A stretch of 64,000 nt of DNA, taken from assembly GCF_002994745.2 (NCBI RefSeq), contig NC_037092.1, positions 81,071,824 through 81,135,823 of the forward strand, written 5' to 3'. Each line of letters opens with the position of its first letter. Within the stretch, counting starts at the first letter, position 1. The position numbers were made by a program, and so were the translations under genes. Source of the stretch: Rosa chinensis (lineage: Eukaryota > Streptophyta > Magnoliopsida > Rosales > Rosaceae). The notes under the pieces were generated by a model. That model worked only from the letters and a program-made list of their open reading frames with translations, did no database searches and was not told the origin of the DNA. This document shows positions 56,808-64,000 of this stretch, in pieces.

Positions 56808-57997
56808 ATGAGTCAATCTAGTGGACTGTACCTCACTACGATTCAGATCATTGAATCCAATACTTTCACCAACAATGAAATGTGGGACACTGACTCATAC
56901 AGGCTTTGGCATGACCGCCTAACGCATCCCGATCATGACATGATGATCCGTATTTTAAAGAACTCATATGGACATCCCTTCTTTCGAGTGAAAAATAACA
57001 TGGGAGAAAAATCCGCCACACTACAAGGTGTCGATCCTAGTACTGCTCAAATGCAGTCATTGCTTTCTGAAGTACCAGCAGCACTACCTCCCATTATGCC
57101 TCATTGACTAATTCAAAGGCACATCACTCGTTTTGCAAAGCCTGCTCTTTAGCGAAAACAGGATCGAGACCTTCCTATGCTACAGACACAAAACAAAACA
57201 TTCCATTCTTACAAAGGATACAAGGAGATATCTGTTGACCTATCCATCCAGAATGCGGACCATTCAAGTACTTTATGGTTCTGGTGGATGCTTCAACTTG
57301 CTGGTCACATGTCGTTTTATTGTCCACAAGAAATGCTACATTTGCAAAACTCCTAGCACTGATTATACGTTTAAGGGCTCATCACCCTGATCACCGTATC
57401 AAGTCTATAAGGCTTGATAACGCTGAAGAGTTTACATCAAAAGCATTTGATGATTATTGCATGTCTATTGGGATCAATGTAAAGCATCTTGTACCCTATA
57501 TGCATATACAAAATGGTCTCGTAGAAGCCACTATTAAAAGGCTACAGATGGTGGCTAGTGCATTGGTTATGCTCACCAACCGGCCTATATCTGCATGGGG
57601 TTATGCAATATTGCACGCAGCTTTACTTATTCGTTTCAGACCCACTGCTAGCCAACCATTTTTTGCGTACCAGTTGGTAACTGGATATGAGCCTGACATT
57701 TCACACTTATGCATATTTGGTTGCGCAGTATATGTGCCTATTGCGCCCCCACAGCGCATCAAAATGGGTTCTCAGAGACGATTAAGTATTTATGTTGGAT
57801 ACGAATCCCCAACAATTATCCGCTACTTCGAACCCTTGACAGGCGATCTCTTTACCGCTAGATTTGCGGATTGTCACTTTGATGAGACAGTCTTCCCGTC
57901 GTTAGGGGGAGATAGGAAAAAGGATTTTTCAAGGGAACTACAGAAATTGTTGTGGTTTGTCCCCACTCTGTCTCATTTTGATCCCCGCACTTCATAA
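56808..57997 (+). pseudogene. Copia 2 pre-integrase and integrase
   Basis: Pre-integrase (56808-57107) has WHDRLTHPDHDMMIRILKNS. The integrase core in 57275-57997 shows VLVDASTCW (first Asp), IRLDNAEEF (second Asp) and NGLVEATIKRLQ (Glu), the D,D(35)E triad. It ends with the copia GKE-like relic and FDETVFPSLGGD. A frameshift separates the parts between 57107 and 57275. The protease segment (56313-56800) is degraded, and I do not see an intact Asp-protease motif. Confidence 0.88.
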
Positions 57998-58009
57998 TGT
58001 GAAAGTGAA

Positions 58010-59590
58010 GTGAAAAGAATAATTGATCTTCAGAACGTAGCAGATTCGATGCCTGATGCGTTTACTGATATCGCAAAAGTGACGAGATCACATATACCAG
58101 CTGCAAATATGCCTGCAAGGTTAGAAGTCCCCAACAAGGGGCACAGTGCTGCAGATAGAGGCGCTGCAACCACACTTAGTGGAGGTGTGGTTGAGGCCGT
58201 GGCTCCCCAAAGGAAGAGGGGGAGGCCATTTGGTTCGATTGACACTCACCCAAGGAAGAAGAGGGCGAGTAAGGCACAAACTGACCCATCAATCATCAAT
58301 GTAGAGAATCCCTCTCATGAGATTGTCTCTGATTATAGTTATGTCCATGAATCAATACTGGAGGACGCTCCGATGTTTGAAATGATTCCAAAGAACAAAG
58401 AAATCTTAATGGATTATGAGAGTGCGTATGAGTTGATAGAAAGATCTTCCATACATATTGATGATGTATTTGCATACACTATTGCTCAAGAAATCATAGA
58501 ACACGATGATATCGAATCACGCTCTGTTGCAGAATGTCAACAAAGAGAAAATTGGCCTAAATGGAAAGTAGCAATCCAGGCAGAACTAGATTCTTTGACA
58601 AAGAGACAGGTATTTGGTCAGGTAGTGCTAAACCTACCAAGTGTAAAGCCTGTAGGACATAAATGGGTCTTTGTCAAAAAGCGTAATGAGAAGAATGAAG
58701 TCCTGAGGTACAAGGCTCGCCTTGTGGAGCAAGGTTTCTCACAACGCCCTGGAATTGACTACGAGGAGACATACTCTCCCGTAATGGACATTATAACGTT
58801 CCGCTAATTAGTTAGCTTAGTAATTTCTGAAGGACTGGAAATGGAGCTCATAGATGTGGTTACTGCATATCTCTATGGGGATCTTGATTTAGAGATATAT
58901 ATGAAAGCGCCTAGTGGCCTTACATTACCCAAATCAAGTAACTCTAAACCACAGAGTGCGTTTGCAATTAAGTTGAAACTCTCACTTTACGGATTGAAAC
59001 AATCCGGGCAGATGTGGTATACCCGTCTAAGTGACTACTTGATTGTGAAGGGATATAAGAACGATGAATTGTGCCCCTGCATATTCATAAAGAAAACAAG
59101 TTTCGGATTTGAATTGTGGCTGTATATGTCGATGATATGAACATAATAGGTACTCTTGATGAAATAAGAGAAACCGCGAGCTACTTGAAATCCGAATTTG
59201 AGATGAAGGATCTTGAAAAAACTCGATTATGTCTAGGCCTTGAACTAGAACACCGAGTTTGTGGAATACTAATCCACTAGTCTGCGTATGTCCAAAAGTC
59301 AAGCGATTTAACATGGACAAAGCGCATCCTACTAGCACTCCCATGATCGGTCGAAGTTTGGATGCAAGAAAAGATCCATTTCGTCCAAAGGAAGATGACG
59401 AAGAGGTGTTGGGAGCTGAAATTCCCTATCTAAGTGCAATAGGCGCATTATTGTACTTAGCCCAATATACTCGACTAGACATTACATTCTCAGTGAACTT
59501 GTTAGCTAGATTCAGCTCAGCGCCAACGCAGCGTCACTGGAATGGTATCAAGAACATTTTCCGATACCTAAAAGGAACCATTGACTTATG
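58010..59590 (+). pseudogene. Copia 2 reverse transcriptase
   Basis: First part 58010-58807: a variable linker, then [58 protein letters not shown] stop follows at about 58805. Second part 58841-59140: VVTAYLYGDLDLEIYMKAP and KLSLYGLKQSGQMWYTRLSD. The catalytic YVDDM is at about 59128-59142, one frame away after a frameshift. Third part 59259-59591: TSTPMIGRSLD and LSAIGALLYLAQYTRLDI. Confidence 0.9.
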
Positions 59591-59599
59591 ACTGTTCTT

Positions 59600-60185
59600 T
59601 CCCTACACAGAGACAAGAGGGACCGCAGATAGAACTGGAATCCCTAAAGGAAATTAAGCGCCACTTACTACACCGAAACGCCAAATGACGTTTTGGTTGG
59701 TTTTGCTGATGCTGGGTACCTCTCTGACCCACATAAAGGTTGTTCCCAAACTGGTTATGTATTTACCATTGGAAACACGGCGATATCTTGGAGATCAACC
59801 AAGCAAACCCTTGTGTCTACCTCCTCGAACCACTCAGAGATCATCACTCTACATGAGGTGGTTCGTGAGTGTATATGGTTAAGAGCTATCATTACACATA
59901 TTCGAGAGACTAGTGTTTGACTTCTACCACTGAAGAGCCTACTTGCATGTATGAAGATAATGCAACTTGCATCGAATAGATGAAGCTAGGATATATCAAG
60001 GGTGATAATACAAAACACATATCGCCAAAGTTTTTCTACAATCAGCAACAACAGGCCCTCCTCAAGTGAATCAAGTAAGGTCTGAGGAGAATGTGGCAAA
60101 TTTGTTCACCAAATCATTGCCTAAGGCCATATTTGAGAAACATTTGAAAAGCATAGGAATGCAAAGACTTTCCAAGCTCCCCTGA
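59600..60185 (+). pseudogene. Copia 2 RNase H
   Basis: GFADAGYLSDPHKGCSQTGY, ISWRSTKQTLVSTSSNHSEI, then YEDNATCIE-stop-MKLGYIKG near 59955 and VRSEENVANLFTKSLPKA near 60080. Stops and frameshifts. The C-terminal half is homologous to the antisense fragment at 29463-29740. Confidence 0.88.
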
Positions 60186-60390
60186 TTAATGTAAGTATCA
60201 AGGGGAGGTGTAGACGTCAGGGGGAGTCTAACACACACATGTCATACTCAAATGTAAAAAGTGCGTTGTGCTCTTTTCCTTCGACCAAGGTGTATTTTTT
60301 GTCCCATAGGGTTTTTTTGTTACTTGGCAAGGTTTTTAGTGAGGCAACAACTCATGCACCATTTCGTCTTTGACTTGGCACAAGGGGGAG

Positions 60391-60604
60391 TGTTAAAGAA
60401 AAAACATATTATGTGTCTTCATCAAAGCGACTGACGGAGAGGGAATCAAGGAATCAGCGATTACCATCAATCAGCACAATTATAGATCAATAAGCATTCA
60501 ATGTATTTAATGTAATTGATATTTCCGTTGTAATTCTATCCCTATATAAAGGGACTATGAAATGAAATGAGTAGACCAATTCCAATTGTCATTTTACTTT
60601 TACA
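60391..60604 (+). repeat. Copia 2 3' LTR
   Basis: 214 bp, TGTTAAAG...TTTTACA, with CCTATATAAAGGG. Confidence 0.95.
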
Positions 60605-61329
60605 AATTGAAATTAAAATGGAGGGTGTAATGAGCAAGTAGGGTGAACAAAGAAAATAATAGGGTGGCAATAGCCGTACCCTATTTTTATTTTTATTGGG
60701 GATTGGGGCGGGGATGGGGGTAGAGAATGATCCCAGGGATGGGGATGGTATTATGATCCTCATCCCCAACCCGCCTCATTGCCATCCATAGTTAGAGTGA
60801 GGGCAGTTTTGTCTAATCACTACTTTTAATAAGAGAAAATAAAATTAAAAAAATAAATTATAAAATTATAAAATATCTGTTGTCTTTTTCTTTTCTTTTT
60901 TCTTTGTTTTTTTTAGAAAAAAAACTCAAACTGATGACTGATCGATAGATTGGTTTTCCTCTCTCCCATTGAAGGATCTTCCCAGCCTTATTTAACCATA
61001 TCTTAGATCGAATTCAATATTTGAGCTGGCAAAAAGAAAAGCAAAACATGTAGAGTCGCATTGGGTTTTCCTCCAAACCCATATTTCAAATCCCACTTTT
61101 GCATCTAAGCCAAGCCGAATTGGAGAAAACGAAGCTCCAATTCCAAATGCCTAGGGTCATATATATTCTATTGATTCACCAATTCAAACAAGAAGAACTC
61201 AATGATGATTGAGTGAATTGGATATGAGAATCTAATGCATCAAAACCATTAACAATGCTAAAGCTCAAACAATGTATCAACTATCACAAAAAGATTACAT
61301 CTTGGGAAATAAAGATTGAATCTTTAAGC

Positions 61330-61460
61330 TCACGTTAGATAAAGCTTGGGAGCAGAGTCAATGGGCAAGATGTAGCAGACAGTTTCGTCGGTTAAGGGAG
61401 TTGGATCGTCAACGAGATTGGAGGGTATCAAGTTGACGTCTTGAGTCGTCTTCCTCGTGA
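61330..61460 (-). pseudogene. Unidentified captured exon in MULE D
   Basis: Minus-strand frame VNLIPSNLVDDPTPLTDETV then CYILPIDSAPKLYL, followed by a GTGAGC donor-like site. It looks like a real exon rather than chance. I do not recognise the family. The remainder of 60799-62360 is AT-rich with no other gene seen. Confidence 0.4.
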
Positions 61461-62369
61461 TTCACTTAACCCCAATTGCATATTGCTTATCTGTTAGTAC
61501 ACAGAAATCAAATACATTAAATTTGAAGCTCAATTTGATTGGAGAGAGAATTTGAAGGGTTTTCTTTCTAAAAAATCAAGTGGCTACGACAAATTGGATC
61601 TTAGATTGCAGATTGGAATTTTGGAGGAAGAGTGATCAATTGAAAGAGAAAGGGTGTATACTTCGGTGTATATTCGGATTATTGGGTGTATACTCCGGTG
61701 AATATTCGGATTGTTCTTGTTGATGCCATTTATCAGGATTTGGTCATTTAAACAAATGATCATGCAAGGGTTTCTAAAAATTTGGACCATGCTCCATGCC
61801 AGATCAAAGAGTTGAGGGAGAGAAAGAAACAAATAAAAAGTAGAAAAAGAAAAAAGAGAAAACAAAAAGAAGGAAGTTTTTTTTATAGTAATTTTATCAA
61901 AATATCCTTGAGATAATATATTATTTACAAGATTTTCAATATATAAAATGGATGAAAATAGACATAATGACTAAAGTAATAGATGCATCGGGCTAGTTTG
62001 GAATTTCTGTGATTTAAAAAAAAACCTGTTGCTGCAATGTTGTGAGAATAATCAGCTGTGAATTAAAATAGTTTCGTGTTTGGTAAATAATATTTTTAAA
62101 AGTGTTGTCAGTACATAAAACAACTGCAAAGTGTGTTTTGATCCACAGTAGTTTCTAAAAGCAACATCTAGACTGCTTCTAAAATCTACTGTCCTGTAAC
62201 TTTCAATTAAAGCTGTTTTTTATTTATTTACCAAACATAATAAAATCTAAAATTTTGAACAAAAACTAATTTTTTTTAAAAGCAAAACAATCCCAAACGG
62301 GACCGATGTCCTACTTAAGTGACTAAAGCGTCGAACAGATTATTGTTGAGTGACGCTCCCAGAATAATA

Positions 62370-62705
62370 TTACTCCTCTGTTAACTTGTCCCAACGAAGA
62401 AGTGTTTTTGTGTAATACGCAGTTGCTTGGAAACCAAGATTTTGCACATGGTTAGCTAGAGTCAAGTCAACCGTACATGCTCAAATTGGAACCCAGAATA
62501 CTCTGATTCTTTTCTCTGAGACAGAGAGAGAGCATACACTATGAAGGTTAGTGTAGATTAATTTAATGGGTTAAATACAATGCAATGATTGATATAGAAA
62601 ACAAGCGCAATAATCAATATAGAAGTTGCAATATACAGACACATCGACTAATGTTTGTATGGTAAGCAAACCATCAACCTGGATTTCATTACAAGAATAT
62701 ATATG
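62370..62705 (-). promoter_or_regulatory. Displaced upstream region of HIPP copy 3
   Basis: Collinear with 33061-33410 and 18000-18310 upstream of copies 2 and 1. Conserved pieces: GGAAACCAAGATTTT (62434), the paired TTGAC block on the minus strand (62459-62472), ATACAATGCAATGATTGATA (62576) and ACTAATGTTTGTATGGTAAGC (62648). MULE D has moved it 10.4 kb away from the gene it served. Confidence 0.75.
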
Positions 62706-62989
62706 GCACTTAGACAAACTATCTTCTGAGGTGTCGCTTAGAGACCATCTTATATGGCACTTACGTTGGCATAGTCATACTACTTGATGAAAAAAAATTT
62801 ATTTAACTGATTCTTTTAAGGGAATTTCCACCAAATTTTTGGTGAAATTTCTTCTAAAATAGATCTCACAAGGTCACTTTAGATTTCATGGTGAAATCCG
62901 GAGCAGATTCTATCAACCAAGTAGGACAGAAAACCTGATTGACGACCTGTTTTGTTACTGCACAATTCATTGACGTCGACAATAATTTG
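62706..62989. other. 3' flank of HIPP copy 4
   Basis: No gene. Contains GGTGAAATTTC/GGAAATTTCCACC-like inverted words around 62822-62850. Confidence 0.3.
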
Positions 62990-63252
62990 TTACATAACGG
63001 AGCAATTGGTTGGTTGTTCATGAACCACTTGATAGTGCATGGGATTGGGATATTGCAGGCAGGGAACATAACAGTAGCTTGGCTCATCAGAAGGCTTTTT
63101 CTCCTTTTTCTCCTTTTTCACTTCTTCAACACTTACGATGTACGCATGCCCAACCTTCTTCCTCATCGACATAGTCAAGGTCACGGAGTCAATCCTCTCT
63201 CCGATCACCTCCACCTGATCTTTCTCCGCTTCTATCGACACTTGTTTCACAC
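62990..63252 (-). CDS. HMA-domain (HIPP) protein, copy 4, last exon with CaaX box
   Basis: Exon 3 after a TTAAGCAG acceptor: GVKQVSIEAEKDQVEVIGER, IDSVTLTMSMRKKVGHAYIV, SVEEVKKEKKEKKPSDEPSY, CYVPCLQYPNPMHYQVV, HEQPTNCSVM, stop at 62990. It is the second half of the HMA fold, a Lys-rich linker, then a tail with extra Cys and a C-terminal CSVM, a good CaaX farnesylation signal. That is the defining feature of HIPPs and suggests membrane attachment. Exons 1 and 2 should lie to the right but are not found before 64000; hairpin MITE sequence fills that space. Partial at the window edge. Confidence 0.8.
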
Positions 63253-63370
63253 CTGCTTAATAAGTAATTATCAATAATTAATGAGTGACTTAGGTATATA
63301 TCAATGAGATCAATCACTTAGCTATCCTTATTTAAACTAAGGATGAGTGAGTGTGTGTGTGTGTGTTTAA

Positions 63371-63436
63371 AGTGCGGACGCCTGCCTCTCCGTCGCGCCC
63401 CGAGCCAAGCTACAGTGTCGACGTCCGCACTTTAGC
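63371..63436. repeat. AAAGTGCGGACG hairpin
   Basis: AAAGTGCGGACG at 63370 and its inverse CGTCCGCACTTT at 63423, about 65 bp in all. The same tip sequence starts the larger hairpin that follows. Confidence 0.6.
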
Positions 63437-63468
63437 GAAAGTGCGGACGTCCTCTTTGGAACGGCTCC

Positions 63469-63512
<44 letters not shown>

Positions 63513-64000
63513 ATATACATACACATATCCTATCTATAGCGAGACCTCTTTCTGAAATTAAAGTGCGAGGTTGGAGTTTAGGGTCACTTTTCGGTCGCAT
63601 ATACATATCTCGACCGTTCAGTTTTTAGGTACTAATGTATAGATCATCTCTGCAAAATTTCAGCCAAATTGATGATCTTTAAGGTATCTAACTCGCTTAA
63701 ACCAATGGACGAACTGAATTTGTCAAACCTGAACCGTACTAGCTTTAAGGCATTTATCGACTATCAATGCCTTAACGACTATCAATTTAGCTGAAATTTT
63801 GCATAGATGATCTATACATTAGTACCTAAAAACTGAACGGTCGATATGTGGATATGCGACCGAAAAGTGATCCTAAACTCCAACCTCGCACTTTAATTTC
63901 AGAGCGAGGCCTCGCTCTAGATAGGATCTGTGTGTGTGTGTAGGGACGTTCCAAAGAGGACGTCCGTGAAGTAAGAAAAGTGCGGACGAAATATGTGTCA
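63437..64000. mobile_element. Hairpin MITE, copy 2 (runs to window end)
   Basis: Outer arms GTGCGGACGTCCTCTTTGGA (from 63441) and the inverse CGTTCCAAAGAGGACGTCC (63947-63965). Inner arms pair TAAAGTGCGAGGTTGGAGTT, CTTTTCGGTCGCATAT, CTCGACCGTTCAGTTTTTAG. The core is homologous to 36338-36766. It contains a (TG)n tract (63474-63509). Confidence 0.7.
63474..63509. repeat. (TG)n microsatellite
   Basis: About 36 bp of TG in the MITE arm. Confidence 0.95.

Larger units (their letters stand above)
53430..60604 (+). mobile_element. Ty1/copia LTR retrotransposon (copia 2)
   Basis: LTRs at 53430-53645 and 60391-60604, about 214 bp, differing at roughly 11 positions by hand count, so it is younger than copia 1. 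The 3' LTR starts TGTTAAAG after a polypurine tract (CACAAGGGGGAG, 60379-60390); the first bases of the 5' LTR are damaged. The flank after the 3' LTR is AATTG, and AATT precedes the damaged 5' end. A primer-binding-like TTATCAGCACG follows the 5' LTR. Gag and pol are in copia order with a handful of frameshifts and stops. Confidence 0.95.
52798..60682. mobile_element. Inverted-repeat element E, split by copia 2
   Basis: Terminal inverted repeats of 43 bp: AGGGTGCAACTATTGTCACC...TTCACCCT (52798-52840) and the matching inverse (60640-60682), differing at about five positions. Flanks ATTTTT on both sides (52792-52797, 60683-60688) may be the target duplication, but the T-rich site makes this uncertain. 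The uninterrupted site is in hAT A at about 25411. Without copia 2 it is about 710 bp, AT-rich and non-coding. Superfamily uncertain. Confidence 0.82.
52089..60790. mobile_element. hAT element C, inside MULE D
   Basis: Perfect 8-bp target duplication GTTAGAGT (52081-52088 and 60791-60798). Ends TAGGGATGACAAAAATCCCC and ...ATTGCCATCCATA (one base off the expected CCCTA). Same family as hAT A: the stretch 52530-52790 matches 25200-25415. It contains a SINE and MULE-like element E. Confidence 0.92.
51940..62360. mobile_element. MULE D, outermost of a four-level nest
   Basis: Perfect 9-bp target duplication AGAATAATA (51931-51939 and 62361-62369). The ends share GTCACT-AA...TGTTCGAC-CTTT-GT-ACT (51957-52000, and inverted 62310-62352). 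The empty site is visible upstream of HIPP copy 2 at 33051-33062 (AGAATAATAATAT). It is inserted 17 bp upstream of the copy 3 TATA box. Its own DNA totals about 1.7 kb (51940-52080 and 60799-62360) and includes an unidentified captured exon; the rest is hAT C and its contents. Confidence 0.9.

Overview
The window is nuclear DNA of a flowering plant, most likely a eudicot. It has spliced genes with plant introns, plant-only protein families, and dense Ty1/copia, L1 LINE, hAT, Mutator-like (MULE), CACTA and SINE repeats. I cannot fix the species. Little of it is ordinary gene space. The only host genes I can defend are a tandem family of small heavy-metal-associated (HMA/HIPP-type) genes, all on the minus strand, near 17.3-17.9, 32.3-32.9, 51.2-51.8 and 63.0-63.3 kb. 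Copy 1 looks intact. Copies 2 and 3 have lost the start codon. Copy 4 is partly outside the window but keeps a C-terminal CaaX motif (CSVM).

Layout. 1-17 kb: a small inverted-repeat element, a 5'-truncated antisense LINE (2.6-5.1 kb), an old decayed copia element with 237-bp LTRs and a 5-bp target duplication (6.3-12.8 kb), a LINE 3' tail, a LINE ORF1 remnant and dispersed repeats. 17-38 kb: HIPP copy 1, two hAT elements each pierced by a MULE (18.9-25.5 and 25.6-28.2 kb), a LINE/copia junk block (29.0-31.9 kb), HIPP copy 2, a 2.8-kb foldback MULE (33.5-36.3 kb) and two MITEs. 38.6-51.2 kb: a 12.6-kb CACTA element containing a second CACTA (39.1-46.3 kb, itself holding a 2.7-kb solo LTR) and a MULE (46.7-48.4 kb). 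51.2-62.4 kb: HIPP copy 3, with a four-level nest just upstream of its TATA box (MULE > hAT > inverted-repeat element > copia). 62.4-64 kb: the displaced promoter of copy 3, the end of copy 4 and hairpin MITEs.

The most striking content is gene capture. At least four elements carry exon pieces of unrelated cellular genes. The MULE at 19.1-25.2 kb carries a SYP7-type syntaxin, zeta-class glutathione S-transferase, PDX1 and lactate dehydrogenase. The inner CACTA carries casein kinase I, plant cysteine oxidase and NADP-isocitrate dehydrogenase. The MULE at 46.7-48.4 kb carries an FLX-like coiled-coil protein and alpha-tubulin. The outer CACTA carries bacterial-type PEP carboxylase exons plus an exon pair I could not name. 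In both MULEs with recognised genes, the fragments on the two arms point towards each other. None of the captured pieces encodes a complete enzyme. Exact target-site duplications define most element borders and were read by eye; identities of gene fragments come from recognising the protein families, not from a database search.
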